Of a stretch of DNA of 64,000 nucleotides, positions 44,650 to 56,449 are shown piece after piece; positions within the stretch are counted from its first letter, which is position 1; the number at the start of each line of letters is the position of its first letter. A program made the position numbers and the translations under genes. The notes below the pieces were generated by a model that saw only the letters and a list, made by a program, of their open reading frames with translations, did not search any database and was not told the origin of the DNA. This stretch comes from Dama dama (taxonomy: Eukaryota > Chordata > Mammalia > Artiodactyla > Cervidae): the NCBI RefSeq assembly GCF_033118175.1, contig NC_083701.1, positions 74,785,001 through 74,849,000 on the forward strand, written 5' to 3'.

Positions 44650-45127
44650 TTGTAAGTTGCATTATACCCTCCCCACCAAGAAAGCTATGTTGATGTCCTA
44701 ACCCCGAGTACCACAGAATATGAACTTAGAGGGAAATAAGGTCAGAGCAGATGTAATTATTTAAGATGAGGTCTTGCTAGAGTATCATGGGTCCCTAATC
44801 AAATATGATTGATTTTTTTTTTTATAAGAAGACAGCCATGTGAAGACAGAGAGACACTCAGAGAATGCCATTTCTTTCATGTCAATTAAGATTGGGATTG
44901 GAGTTATAACAGAGTAAAAGCTAAGGAAAACCAAAAATTACATGCAAAACATTAGAAGCTAGGAAGAAGCAAGGAAGGATTCCCCAAAAGATTTCAGAAG
45001 AAGCATAGTCATAATGACCCCTTGATTTTGGACTTCTGATTTCCAGAACTAAGAGACCATAAATTTCTATTGTTAAGAGTCACCCAGTTTGTAGTTTTTG
45101 GTCTAACCACCCTAGGAAGCTAATGCA
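44650..45127 (+). mobile_element. MLT1-type MaLR LTR
   Basis: Sense MLT1 order: tgttgatgtcctaaccccga, gtaccacagaatatgaactt, agccatgtgaagacagagag, ttctgatttccagaactaag and gttaagagtcacccagttt. Confidence 0.85.
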
Positions 45128-45982
45128 ACAATCTTCTTTGCATGACTTTTATTTATAGCATTTTGTCTCTAATTCCTTTTATCTTTATTTCTGATCATTT
45201 TTCTCCTTTCAAAGATTCTTTCTGCTGCTATGTTAAGAGCACTTTATTTAGTATAGGATGCTTTTTCTGCCGTCAGGATTGCTCTGATTTTAAAAATCTG
45301 TTTCAATGGGATCATACTCTCAACTGCTTCCATTCTTCTTTTGCATTTGCTAGCAGGTGATACCTCTAAACAGCACTGCATCAGTTTTCCAAAGTGTGTC
45401 CCTGTCTCTTCCTAAGACAGTCTTTCTGGAGCCCTTCCTATAAGTCCCTGTAGCAGTGTTAATAAACCTCAGACATACCTTCAGAAATCTTACTTTTTCA
45501 GCATGGAGATCTCTTCTTTGGGATCGCCCAAAGATTCGCCCTGGTTGGTCCTACTTACCACTTCTGCAAAGACTTTCCTCCACAACTTTGTACATTTCCT
45601 GTTAGGCTCCCCAAGCTGCTCTAATCTGGGGGAACTTTTCCTCCTAATAACACAATGAGTAGTGGTTATGAACATTTTTTTCATTTGGAGGTCTATTTGT
45701 ATGATAGGCTGTAATTTGGGATCTAACTTAAAAGTTGAAGTGAAGCAAAAACACTAGGCTTCCTGTCTTAAATTAGGCTCTGCATCCTCATGTGTTTTGG
45801 TGCAGAGAAAACTATTTCCCTGGTTTCTAAAAAGCTGGGATCATTGATGCTACGACAGTTCTTTAATTTTATGAAGTTGAAATGGACTCCATTTCTGCTT
45901 TATCAATTCAGAGATTTATGAAAGTCACAGTGGAATTTATACTACCTGCATACGATGTATATAGGTATGGATTAAAACAAGG
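45128..45982. other. Unassigned DNA
   Basis: No repeat or exon recognised. Confidence 0.4.
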
Positions 45983-46175
45983 GCTTCCCTGGTGGCTCAG
46001 ACGGTAAAGAATCTGGCTGCAATGCGGGAGACCTGGGGTCAATCCCTGGGTCAGGAAGATCCCCTGGAGGAGGCCATGGCAACTCACTCCGGTGTTCTTG
46101 CCTGGAGAATCCCCATGGACAGAGGAGCCTGGCGGGCTACAGTCCATGGGGTCGCAAAGAGTCCAACACAGCTGT
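45983..46175 (+). mobile_element. Bov-tA SINE, near full length
   Basis: Head gcttccctggtggctcagac and box B-like gggtcaatccctgggtcagg, with the tail ending at gtccaacacagctg. Flanks attaaaac and attaagac may be its decayed duplication. Confidence 0.95.
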
Positions 46176-46195
46176 CATTAAGACCCACACACTGC

Positions 46196-46365
46196 AAGAT
46201 GGGCAGCTTCCCCAACCTCCATTTCCCTTATTTATAAAATGCTTCTAATATTAGTAAATTTGCAATAGCTCTTAGTTTTGTATTTGCTAATTCATGTGAG
46301 TACAATACTTTTAGCCCAGAGCCTAGCATATTTTAGGCATTCAAAACTGGTATGTGTTATTATTC
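46196..46365 (+). mobile_element. MIR SINE, 3' part
   Basis: Reads ttcccttatttataaaatgc, then agcccagagcctagcatatt and ttaggcattcaaaactggta, matching the MIR 3' half. Confidence 0.75.
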
Positions 46366-46980
46366 AAAATAATATGAATATTGCAGTCAGTGAATCAATT
46401 CTGTACAAGCTAATTGGGCTTACTAGCCATTTTAGCATTATAAAACTGACTTCAATCACAAAGCTCTTCTGAAGTCCTGGAATACATCCTCCTGTCAAAG
46501 GAAATGGAGAGGTGATTAAAAAGCCCTGGTTAGAGAAAGATACTTGCAAATTTGTTTTCTCACCTAGCTTAGAATGGCACATGCTAATACATTTTATACT
46601 CGGCACTCTTGATTCTTTTAAAGCCTTAGATTAAAATGAAAATAATTGACTTGGAAACTGCATCATCTGACCATTTCAGGGAATATTACAGCAGCTCCTG
46701 CTCTGGACCCAAGTGCCTTTAAAGCAAATATATACCCACGTACTTTGTTCATTTTCTACTTGGAAAATAATGTTATTTCCTTCACACCAAGTGTCTAAGG
46801 ACGTCATTTAATTCTTTTATGGGAATTCAAAGCTCATAAAGAGAACTGATTGTAGAAGACTGGACCTGTGTAGAAGATTGGGCCTTTTCATTCTGTGGTA
46901 AACAGGGACGAGTTGATTTGCTATCTGGGTGTTATGTGACTATTCTGGTGTCATCATATTTGTTTAAGCTGTAATTTGGA
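46366..46980. other. Unassigned DNA
   Basis: Nothing nameable. Confidence 0.4.
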
Positions 46981-47320
46981 TCGCGGTTCCCAAACCTGGT
47001 TAGCCATTAGAACCACCTGAGGATCTGTTTAGACAAACATATCCCTATCTCCCACATCTACGGAAACATCATCTATCTATTAGAAAGTTCCTCAGAAGCT
47101 TGGTGAAGTCGGAATTCGAGATGTTTCTGACTAGCCTGTATTTTGCTGGACTTAGGTAATAAGGCCAGAAAGTGGTTATGCAGTTAGAACTCTTAGAAGA
47201 ACAGCATCAGCCTCACCTGGGAGCTTGTTAGAAATGCAGAACTCAAACCTTTACTTAGATATGCTGTGTAAAACATATATTTTAGCACAATCCCTAAGTG
47301 ATTAGTATGCATGTCAAAAT
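46981..47320 (+). mobile_element. MER5-like (hAT-Charlie) elements, two pieces
   Basis: The first piece (46981-47075) reads ggttcccaaacctggttagc and attagaaccacctgaggatc. The second (47195-47320) reads catcagcctcacctgggagc, ttgttagaaatgcagaactc and attagtatgcatgtcaaa. They are probably two partial copies. Confidence 0.7.
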
Positions 47321-47354
47321 TTTAAAAGCACTGACATTGACCTTTTGTCCATAA

Positions 47355-47553
47355 TGGTTTCCCTGGTGGCTCAGTGCTAAAGAATTCAGTTGCCAGTGCT
47401 GGAGACGTAGGTTCAATCGTTGGATTGGAAGATCTCCTGGAGGAGGAAATGGCATCCCACTCCGTATTCTTGCCTGGGATGTTCCATGGACAGAGGAGTC
47501 TGCTGGGATACAATCCGTCAGGTTGCAAAAGAGCAACTAAACAGCAACAGACT
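47355..47553 (+). mobile_element. Bov-tA SINE, diverged
   Basis: Head tttccctggtggctcagtgc, then ttggaagatctcctggagga and a degraded tail ending gcaactaaacagcaac. Confidence 0.92.
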
Positions 47554-47961
47554 TTTCATAGAATAGATTTTGACCTTTTTATCCAAAAATTGAACATAAA
47601 ATTTTCATGTGTCAACCGAACAGAAAAGGGAAAATATTGTAGGTTACTCTATACACAACATCAAATTTTTATTGCAATTAAAACCAACCTAGTTCATTGT
47701 CTAGTCTGAAGTTAGAAATGGGTTCACCTACTGCCACTCATTATTTCTGTGCTGCTTATAAAGATATGCAGCTGGGAAGCTGGAGGCCTAAGTTTGAATT
47801 GTACATTATTCTTGCCTTATTGACATATGAAGTTTGTAATAGAAGCAGCAACAACTGCAGAAAAGCAAAACCTAGAAGTGAAAGGCTTGTCCTACCCTTC
47901 TTGAGGAAAATAATTTTCCAGTGTGGGACACTATGTTTGGTGAAAAGATTATTAATTTTTC
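47554..47961. other. Unassigned DNA
   Basis: Nothing recognisable. Confidence 0.4.
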
Positions 47962-48163
47962 CTGTGTGTGCTCAGTTGCCCAGTCGTGTCTGACTCTTTG
48001 CAACCCCATGGACTGTAGCCCGCCAGACTCCTCTGTCTGGGATTCTCCAGGCAAGAATACTGAGTGGGTTGTCATGCCCTCCTCCCGGGGATCTTCCTGA
48101 CGCAGGGATTAAGCCTGTATCTCTTGCATCTCCTGCGTTGCCAAGAGCGCCAGCTGGGACATC
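47962..48163 (-). mobile_element. Bov-tA SINE
   Basis: Reverse copy from the tail (gttgcccagtcgtgtctgac) to a diverged head (ttgccaagagcgccagctgg). Confidence 0.92.
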
Positions 48164-48169
48164 TCCTTT

Positions 48170-48845
48170 GGAAGCCCAGAAGTGGGATTGCTGGATCATA
48201 TCATAGTTCTGTTTTTACTATCTTAAGGAAATCAGCTGGTAAAGAATCCTCCTGCAATGTGGGGAGACCTGGATTCGATCCCTGGGTTGGGAAGATCCCT
48301 GGAGAAGGGAAAGGCTACCCACTCCAGTATTCTGGCCTGGAGAATTCCAGGGACCGTATAGTCCGTGGGGTCACAAAAAGGCGGACACGACTGAGCGACT
48401 CTCACTTTCACTTTTTCGAGGAAACTCCGTGCTGTTTTCACTGTGGCTGTACCAGGGTGCATTCCCTCTAACTGTACGCTCTGCATCCTTGCCAATATTT
48501 TTTGTCTCCTGCCCTTTTGATGATAGCCATTCTAACAGGTGTGAGAAGATACTTCACTGTGATTTTGATTTGTGTTTCCCTAATGATTAGTGATGTTGAG
48601 CACCTTTTCATCTACCTGTTGGCCACTTGTGTGTCTGATTCAGAAAAATGTCTATTCATGCCCTAACTGGTTTGTTTTTTGCTTTGTGTGGTATGAGTTC
48701 CTTGCATTTTTTGACATTAAGCTGCTATCAGATATGCAGTTTGCAGCTATTTCCTCTCATTCTGTAATCCGCCTCTACATTTTGCTGGTGGTCTCCTTCA
48801 CTGAGCAGAAACCATTTCGACTGATCTACTCTTACTTGTTTACAT
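48170..48845 (-). mobile_element. L1 LINE ORF2 fragment split by a SINE
   Basis: Antisense ORF2: gaagtgggattgctggatca, then after the SINE at 48230-48417 tgatagccattctaacaggt, gtttccctaatgattagtga and gcagctatttcctctcattc. Confidence 0.85.
48230..48417 (+). mobile_element. Bov-tA SINE in L1
   Basis: Starts inside the head (atcagctggtaaagaatcct), has gattcgatccctgggttggg and ends gagcgactctcactttcact. Confidence 0.95.
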
Positions 48846-48848
48846 CGT

Positions 48849-49060
48849 ACAGGAGGCCGGGATCAAGACCATCCCAAGAAAAAGAAATGCAAAAAGGCAA
48901 AATGATTGTCTGAGGAGGCCTTACAAGTATCTGGGAAAAGAAGAGACGTTAAAGGCAAAGAAGAAAAGGAAAGATATACCCATCTGAATGCAGAGTTCCA
49001 GAGAATAGCAAGGAAAGATCTGAAAGCTTTCCTCAGTGATCAAATGTGAAGAAATAGTGA
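48849..49060 (+). mobile_element. BovB internal fragment
   Basis: The region between endonuclease and RT: atcaagaccatcccaagaaa, gaggaggccttacaagtatc, gcagagttccagagaatagc. Truncated at both ends. Confidence 0.88.
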
Positions 49061-49899
49061 CTTACATTTAGTCCTGCTATAATAAATGTTTGGAGGAATA
49101 GTAACATTCTTGCAATAAACTGAAAATATTTTAACATGACTATTTTGAGTAGTGACACATACTTGGATGCACAGATTATGATGTGCTTGTTTAAAAAAAT
49201 CCATTTCATTTTCACAGTGTAAACACAGCAAGTTTGTTACGGGGCCTGAATTTGGAAAATAGCTATTGCAGTTTACAGATTAATATTATTTGGGAGAATT
49301 CATTTTCTGTCATTAAATCAATGATCTGAACTCTTCAATGTCTCTGTGTTTAGATTATAAACTTAATAATGTAGTGGAAGGTTGCCCATTCTCAAAAAAC
49401 AGTATTTTCAAAAGAATTTGATAACATCTTACTAATTCTAGTTTGTGACTTTTTATAATATACTCTTTGGTAGAATGATTATAAAATGATTAATGATTTG
49501 TTAACTATTTCCTACACTTGCCTTATCAGAATAACTGGGAGATTTTAAGTTCTAAAAGCAAGTCTCTTAAACAAATTATTTGCTAGATTTAAGCAAAGCA
49601 AATACAAAAAAAAGGCAACATGTATTTTACCTGTCAGAAGTATAAATAAATCTTATCAGCTTGGTTGGGATTATAAAATACATTTTCTCCTTCTCAGGCA
49701 GAAACACACATAAGAAAATGACTTGTACAGTTGAAAATGATGGACAGCTGGCTTTTAATCTGAAAATGATTAGTACCGAATGATAGCTCATGAATATAAA
49801 TGAAAGAACAAAGAGATGAAAGAGTGAAGAAATAATGAGATCAAAACTGTGCATATCTTCTATGTGTTTAAGTCATATTTATTCTCAATTTCTGAACAT
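49061..49899. other. Unassigned AT-rich DNA
   Basis: No repeat recognised. The left end of the ERV LTR could lie somewhat inside this stretch. Confidence 0.4.
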
Positions 49900-50262
49900 T
49901 ATTTTTAATAAAGTATTGAAACACCATGGCGCCTTGGCACAAACTCCTTTTTCTTTAACATGTGCTCGCACTAAGCTGGACTCGGCCCTTGAAATGCCAT
50001 GGACTCTGTTTACTATAGCCCTCCCAAATTCCTGTCTATAAATACATTCTTTTTCCCTTGCCAAGCAGGAACTTGCACGTGATCCAGTTTTCTAAAATAT
50101 ATATATGTCTTGCAAGCTTGTTTATTCAGGTTAGTATTTTTCTCGCATTTGTAGGGAACAAAGAAGATCCACAGACTCTGGGACCGGTGAGCAATCAGGT
50201 GTGGAACCCATTGCTGCTCACTGTTCTTCCCATTGACCCTGGAGTTTGAAGGTGGGTCTTTC
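49900..50262 (+). mobile_element. 5' LTR of the ERV provirus (diverged)
   Basis: Matches the 3' LTR in short blocks: gccatggactctgtttacta against gccatggccttttcgtttat, then tatagccctcccaaattcct against tatagctcccccaacttcct, and aacccattgctgctcactg against aacccatcttcgctggaga. It ends near ggtgggtctttc, after which gggccggagttc could be a decayed primer-binding region. Start uncertain. Confidence 0.55.
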
Positions 50263-50484
50263 TCCTGGGCCGGAGTTCATACCCTCTTTGTGTTTGAAGC
50301 CTTCCAGGTTTTTTTTTTTTTTTTCTCCTTTAATTACTAAGGAAAATATATTGGTGAAGCTCTCCAGGTTTCATCTGAGATTGATTTTAAGTTTTCACCT
50401 TTCTGGCTGAAGCCTTGTTTTACATGCAAGCACTAAAGTGGTACTTTAATCTGATTTTGAGATCTGTCTGCTTCTATCAAGCAG

Positions 50485-50697
50485 TAGTGTAGTAGTGTTA
50501 GTTGCTCAGTTGTGTCTGACCTTTTGAGACCCCGTGGACTATAGCCTGCCAGGCTCCTCTGTCCATGGGATTCTCCAGGCAAGAAGACTGGAGTGGGCTG
50601 CTATTTCTTTCTCCAGGGGATCTTCCCGACCCAGGGACTGAACCTGGGTCTCCTGCATTGCAGGCGGATTCTTCACTCTCTGACCCACGAGGATGAA
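50485..50697 (-). mobile_element. Bov-tA SINE in ERV leader
   Basis: Reverse copy from the tail (gttgctcagttgtgtctgac) to a diverged head (attcttcactctctgaccca). Confidence 0.95.
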
Positions 50698-50711
50698 GCT
50701 ATGTGAAAACA

Positions 50712-50800
50712 CCTTCAGCCTATTTCTTTGGAGTGCGGGTGTTTCAGCCTTTAGCCTATTCTGTGTTGGGTTTTCAGCCTTTAGCCTATTACTTTGGAAG
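50712..50800 (+). repeat. Three 30-bp tandem repeats in ERV leader
   Basis: A unit built on ttcagcctttagcctatt recurs with a period of about 30 bp (starts near 50713, 50742 and 50772), the first unit shorter. Confidence 0.75.
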
Positions 50801-51139
50801 AGGCTCTATTCTGGGAAATCAGCTAAGAAAGCCTTTGACCTGGCTCCTAGGGGACCAGCAGTTTTTTAAAAATCAGCTAGTATTTAAGCTTGCAAGTGGT
50901 TTAAATTGAGCTGTTGGAGCTGTCTAAAAATTGATCTTTTACTCTATTAAAAAAAAACAAAACAAAACTCTGAGAAATGGGATCTCAGTTATCTAAGTAT
51001 TTTGAAGGTGTCTCCCCTACATGGTATCCAGCTGATTTTACATTTAAGAATTGAAAGCCTTCCTTTTGTGTATTTCTAACTAAACTAACTGACCTGACCA
51101 AAGACAGTTTAGAATATCAATGACCATTGTGGGGAACTT

Positions 51140-52190
51140 TTGAAACCCCCAAGCTTAATTTTCTAAAAACTCAAAATTGGACTATAATCATTCAAAAATT
51201 TCCAGAACTCGGTGGGATGCTTATCTTGATTGGTATTTTGAGTCCCCTCGATGTTATCAGGAGTCTAAACTTGCCTCTCTGCAAAATAAAATTTTAAGTT
51301 TAACCGAGATAAAAGATAAAGGAAAGAGAAAACGGCTCCCGAAGCTTCCAGCCCTTCCCCCTTGGACCTGTGTCCACACCTTCTCTCTCCTTTGTCTTAC
51401 ATTGCCTACACCTCCTGCAAGCTCTCAGCTTCCCCACACTGGTCTCTCACTCAAGTTGCCTTTTTTTGTTGAAATTCTCCCCACATCTTTTCCCACTGAA
51501 CTTATCAGAACATATGTTTTCTAAAGTGCAGACTTCTGAGGACCTCAAAGCTAAATCCTTAATTTCTTAAAAGCCTTGACTAATGCTTAACTGTGAGCCA
51601 CAGGCAAAGATTTTTTTCAAAGTAATCAAATGTTCTCACAGATTTGCTGGCGAGTCTAATATCATCATTCACATTTACCGGCCTGGTTTTTCTGACTTAC
51701 ATCAGTTAGTTTGTACGCTTGTTGGTAAGACCAGGCCTAGCACTGGATGAAAATCACTGATTCGATTAAACCCTATAAGTCCTCTAGAAGAAAAACTGGG
51801 AGATCATTCAGTTAACTTATATGATCAGGCTTTGGCAATTGCTAGCTTTTTGCTTAGGTCCTTTGAGAGATACACAGCATTTTCTGCTTAGTTTTTCTGC
51901 CCACTCATTTATTAAGCCAAGGGACTTCTCAGAAAAGTACTGTGCTGGAATTTCTTCCTCACAGGGAGGAACAATTCTAGTATTTGACAGTAGTCATGAA
52001 AGTATCCAACCAGGTGGATTAAATAATCCATTGACACCTTTTATTTGTTCTGTTTCTGACAGTACTAGACCTGATTCTAGAAACACTGGTTATTTGTCCC
52101 TGTTGAATCGGCTGCTATCTCCATTATGGGCAAAATCTCCAAATAATGATGACAAAATTCACAGTTCACCTTCCATCAAGATTTAAATAG
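51140..52190 (+). pseudogene. ERV gag remnant
   Basis: The early part has a 115-codon frame (51177-51524) with a WDAYLDWYFESP-like matrix segment and a proline-rich tail (LPKLPALPPW). At about 51660-51850 another frame reads a capsid motif (YRPGFSDLHQLVCTLVG) followed by a DQALAIASFLL-type helix, typical of gammaretroviral gag. Stops and frameshifts separate the parts. Intact gag forms the viral core; this cannot. Confidence 0.72.
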
Positions 52191-52213
52191 ATCCCTCCAA
52201 ACTTCTTCCCGGC

Positions 52214-52587
52214 TTTTGAACTGTCGTGTTGGAGAAGACTCTTGAGAGTCCCTTGGACTGCAAGGAGATCCAACCAGTTCATCCTAAAGGAAATCAGTCC
52301 TGGGTGTTCATTGGAAGGACTGATGCTGAAGCTGAAACTCCAATACCTTGACCACCTGATGCAAAGAGTTGACTCATTGAAAAAGACCCTGATGCTGGGA
52401 AAGATTGAGGGCAGGAGGAGAAGGGGACAACAGAAGATGAGATGGGTGGATGGCATCACCGACTCAATGGACATGAGTTTGGGTGAACTCCGGGAGTTGG
52501 TGATGGACAGGGAGGCCTGGCATGCTGCAGTTCATGGGTTCACAAAGAGTCGGACATGACTGAGCCACTAAACTGAACTGAACTGAA
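52214..52587 (+). mobile_element. BovB 3' fragment in ERV
   Basis: From cttttgaactgtcgtgttgg to the 3' end actaaactgaactgaactga, typical of a complete BovB terminus. It separates gag from pol. Confidence 0.95.
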
Positions 52588-52589
52588 AG

Positions 52590-53510
52590 TAAAGGAGCCC
52601 TTTAAGGCACATTGATAAAATCCATAATAAAATGTCACCAGGCTCGTGGCCTCACCGTTCCCTTATACTAGCCTCTGTAATACTCCCATTTTACTAATGA
52701 GAAAACCTAAAGCCTGAGGGTGTCTAGGACCTCCAAGAAATAAATAACATGGTTGTCCCACAATATCCTGTTGTTCCTAACCCCATACATTATTAACATC
52801 CATTCCCACCAGAAGTAGATTCTTTATTATAATTGATTAATGCAGTGCATTCTTTATTATTCCAGTTGGAGAAGCAAGCTAATACCTCTTTGCTTTCACA
52901 TGGAAAAAGATCATCCAGGTAGTAATGCTTCAGGGTTTTATTGAATGCCCTCTGATTTCTCACATACCTTTAATGCTAATCTGGATGTTATAAAGTTTCC
53001 TAGAGGTTCTGCTGTGTTTAAGTTTGTTGATGATTTCTTTGTTTTCCTTCTCATGCCTTATCAAAGAAAGACAATATCTACATGCTAAAGCTTTTATTCT
53101 TAAAGGGACATAAAATCATCAAGGAAAACTTGCTTTCCCCCCCCAGACTTTGCTTTGATATTTAGGGCATGCATGTGTGCTCAGTCACTTCAGTCGTGTC
53201 TGATTCTTTTCAGTCCCATGGACTGTCGCCCACCAGGCTCCTCCATCTGTGGGACTCTCCAAGCAAGAATACTGCAGTGGGTTGCCATGCCCTCCTCCAG
53301 GGGATCTTCCTGAACCAGAGATCAAACCCATGTGTCCTGCATCTCCTGTACTGCAGGTGGATTCTAGATCGAGATAGACTTCATGGTGTCCCAAGTTTCC
53401 CCAAATCCAAAACTAAGCTCTAACTGCAAGGTTTTCTTAGCTAGTTTTTTATTGCCAAAAGTGCTTTCCAAATTTCTCTCTTTTGCCAAACCTCTGTATG
53501 GTCAAGTTAT
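52590..53510 (+). pseudogene. ERV pol reverse transcriptase remnant
   Basis: Split over several frames. Readable blocks are VVPQYPVVPNP (about 52750), CSAFFIIPVGEAS and YLFAFTW, MLQGFIECPL, and the catalytic box read as FVDD (about 53023-53034) in place of YVDD. After a Bov-tA at 53168-53385 the connection region reads CFPNFSLLPNL. The block order is that of a gammaretroviral polymerase. Multiple stops and shifts make it inactive. Confidence 0.8.
53168..53385 (-). mobile_element. Bov-tA SINE in ERV pol
   Basis: Reverse copy from the tail (gtgtgctcagtcacttcagt) to a decayed head (tactgcaggtggattctaga). Confidence 0.93.
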
Positions 53511-54142
53511 ATTTAGAAAAGGCAGAGGAACCAGAGATCAAATTGCCAATATCTGCTAGATCATCAAAAAAGCAAGAGAATTCCAGAAAAACATCTACTT
53601 CTGCTTTATTGACTATATCAAAGTCATTGTGTGGATAACAACAAACTGTGGAAAATTCTTCAAGAGATGGGAATACCAGGCCACCTGACCTGCCTCCCGA
53701 GAAACCTGCATGCAGGTCAAGAAGCAACAGTTACAACCAGACATGGAACAATGGACTGGTTCAAAACTGGTAAAGAAGTCCATCAAGGTTGTATATCGTC
53801 ACCTTGCTTATTTAACTTATATACAAAGTACATCATGTGCAAAATGCCAGGCTGGATGAAGCACAAGCTGGAATCAAGATTGCTGGGAGAAATATCAATA
53901 ACCTCAGATATGCAGATGACACCACTCTTATGGCAGAAAGCAAAGAGGAACTAAAGAGCCTCTTGATTAAGGTGAAAGAGGATGGAGAAAAAGCTGGCTT
54001 AAAGCTCAGCATTCAAAAATCTAAGATCATGGCATCCAGTCCCATCATTTCATGGCAAACAGATGGGGAAACAATGGAAACAGTGCCAGATTTTATTTTC
54101 TTGAACTCCAAAATCGCTGCAGATGATGACTGCTGCCATTAA
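53511..54142 (+). pseudogene. BovB reverse transcriptase, frameshifted
   Basis: The first frame (53631-53954) has NKLWKILQEMGIPGHLTCL and SSPCLFNLYTKYIM. The second (53837-54142) carries NINNLRYADDTTLMAES, with catalytic YADD, and LSIQKSKIMASSPIIS. A frameshift near 53840 splits the domain. Confidence 0.85.
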
Positions 54143-54694
54143 ATTAAAAGATGACTGCTTCTTGGAAGAAAAGCTATGACAAACATAGATAGCATATTAA
54201 AAAGCAGAGATGTTACTGTACCAACAAAGGTCCATCTAGTCAAAGCTATGGTTTTTCTAGTAGTCATGTATGGATGTGAGAGTTGGACCATAAAGAAGGC
54301 TGAGTGCTGAAGAATTGATGCTTTTGAACTGTGGTGTTGGAGAAGACTCTTGAGAGTCTCTTGGACTGCAAGGGATCCAACCAGTCAATCGTAAAGGAAA
54401 TCAGTCCTGAATTTTCAATGATGGAAGGACTGATGCTGAAGCTGAAGCTCCAATACTTTGGCCACCTGATGTGAAGGGCTGACTCATTGGAAAATACCCT
54501 GATGCTAGGAAAGATTGAAGGCAGGAGGAGAAGGGGATGGCAGAAGATTAGATGGTTGGATAGCATCACTAACTTGATGGACATAAGTTTTAGCAAGCTC
54601 CGGGAGTTGTTGATGGACAGTGAAGTCTGGCATGCTGCAATCCACGGGGTTGCAAAGAGTTGGACACGACTGAGCAACTGAACCAAACAGAAGT
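53511..54694 (+). mobile_element. BovB, 1.2 kb, RT to 3' end, in ERV pol
   Basis: Starts in the RT region (tttagaaaaggcagaggaac), passes the palm (cagatatgcagatgacacca) and reaches the 3' end (gttggacacgactgagcaac). It lies where RNase H and the start of integrase should be, so a deletion accompanied or followed insertion. Confidence 0.95.
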
Positions 54695-55730
54695 GAAATA
54701 TTTTTATCTTAGATTGAAGCCTTCCCTTGCAGACAGACTACTGCTTCATCTATAGCTCAAGTCCTTTTGGAAATGATTATCCCTACCTGGGGGACTCTTC
54801 TTGAACTTCATAGTGATCAAGGAACCCATTTTACTGGCCAGTTACTTTGACAAGTGTGAACTGTTGGCTTTATAACTGTTTGGTTTTATAACATTTTCAA
54901 TGTGATTAACACCCCCAGTCCTCTGGTTTAGTCAGTTGCACTGATGGCATTATTAAGACTCAATGGCCAAATTTGTGGAGACCCTTTAAATACCTTTACC
55001 AGCTGAGCTACAAGGGGCACTTCCCTGGTGGCTCAGACGGTAAAGCGGCTGCCTACAATGCGGGAGACCCGGTTTCGATCCCTGGCTTGTGAAGATCGCT
55101 TGGAGAAGGAAATGACACCCCACTCCAGTACTCTTGCCTGGAAAATCCCATGGACAGAGGAGCCTGGTGGACTGCAGTCCATGGGGTCGCAAAGAGTCAG
55201 ACTCGACCGAGTGACTTCACTTTCACTTTAAATACCTGTCCAAAAGCATTCTATTTGTCCTCCTAAATCTCAGATCCACTCCTTTTGGAAGGATCATAAA
55301 CTCTCACCCTTTATGTCAAATGTACTTGTCTTCTACTTTTTTTGACTCACTATTGCTGAGTTGGGAGATGCTCCAATACTGCAAAGGCTTAACTGCTTCC
55401 ATTACAAGTAAGCATGCTTTGGCAGAATAATCCTTTCACTGTGCACTCTTAGGAAACAAAGACCCTAAGCATCAGACCTTGCAATTGAAGATTTTGTCTA
55501 TTGGATTTCCAAGGCACCACCAGAAGTCTCTTTGGTCTCAGTGGAGAGGCCCTGATCAGGTACTGCTAATCAACACTTGTACCACCAAACCTCAAGGAAT
55601 AGAGAGTTGTATTCAGACAACACATGTACAGAAGCCCTGACTAGACCTGCACATCGTCTGGTGACCAGAAAGCAAGTGTTATCCAGAATTAAAGCAGATG
55701 ACACCTGATGACATGGTTTTCCCAAGATAT
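54695..55730 (+). pseudogene. ERV pol integrase remnant
   Basis: After the BovB, one frame reads EAFPCRQTTASSIAQVLLEM then LELHSDQGTHFTGQ, the core-domain segment with a catalytic aspartate, and later PQSSGLVSCTDGIIKTQLAK. Past a Bov-tA at 55016-55225 the C-terminal part follows (EDFVYWISKAPPE). The zinc-binding N-terminus and first catalytic aspartate are missing. Inactive. Confidence 0.8.
55016..55225 (+). mobile_element. Bov-tA SINE in ERV integrase
   Basis: Head acttccctggtggctcagac, box B-like gtttcgatccctggcttgtg, and a tail ending cttcactttcacttt. The repeated block ctttaaatacct on each side (about 54985-54996 and 55224-55235) is consistent with its target-site duplication. Confidence 0.95.
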
Positions 55731-55744
55731 CTTTGAAGGTGAAA

Positions 55745-56167
55745 GTGGCTCAGCTGTGTCCGACTCTTTCGGACCCCATGGACTGTACAGTCCATGGAAT
55801 TCTCCAGGTCAGAATACCGGAGGGGGCAGCCTTTCCCTTCTCCAGGGGATCTTCCCAACCCAGAGATCCAACCCAGGTCTCCCGCATTGCAGGTGGATTC
55901 TTTACCAGCTGAGCCACCAGGGAAGCCCAAGAATACTGGAGTGGGTAGCCTTTCCCTTCTCCAGGGGATCTTCCCAACCCAGAGATCCAACCCAGGTCTC
56001 CCGCATTGCAGGCGGATTCTTTACCAGCTGAGCCACAAGGGAAGCCCAAGAATACTGGAGTGGGTAGCCTATCCCTTCTCCAGGGGATCTTCCAGACCCA
56101 TGAATTGAACCAGGGTGTCCTTTATGGCAGGCAGATTCTTTACCAACTGAGCTACCAGGGAAGCCCC
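55745..56167 (-). repeat. Bov-tA SINE with 3 x 119-bp tandem heads
   Basis: A reverse Bov-tA tail (55745-55810) is followed by three head-plus-middle units of exactly 119 bp at 55811-55929, 55930-56048 and 56049-56167, each ending gggaagccc. Units 1 and 2 are nearly identical; unit 3 is more diverged. Confidence 0.95.
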
Positions 56168-56449
56168 TGTCACCAAACCTTTGATGATGATGTAACACTT
56201 CAGATGACCTCTAGTTAGACTTTGATCTTTGGTCTTAACAACCTATGGACTTTAGATTAAAAATGCCAGAGAGTTCTCTTCTTACCCCTCTTGTTACTCA
56301 AATGTAACCTCAATAGATTTCTGACCTATATGCTTTCCTTTTGACATGAGACACTACATACACCTAGGAAAGGTCTTTTCTTGTGCTGAGGTATAAAAAG
56401 CCACTGGAACTAGAAAACCTGACACTTGCTCAATAAGATCAAGAGAAAG
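56168..56449 (+). other. ERV remnant or unassigned, before the 3' LTR
   Basis: Lies where env should be, but only about 280 bp remain and I see no envelope-like frame. Confidence 0.35.
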
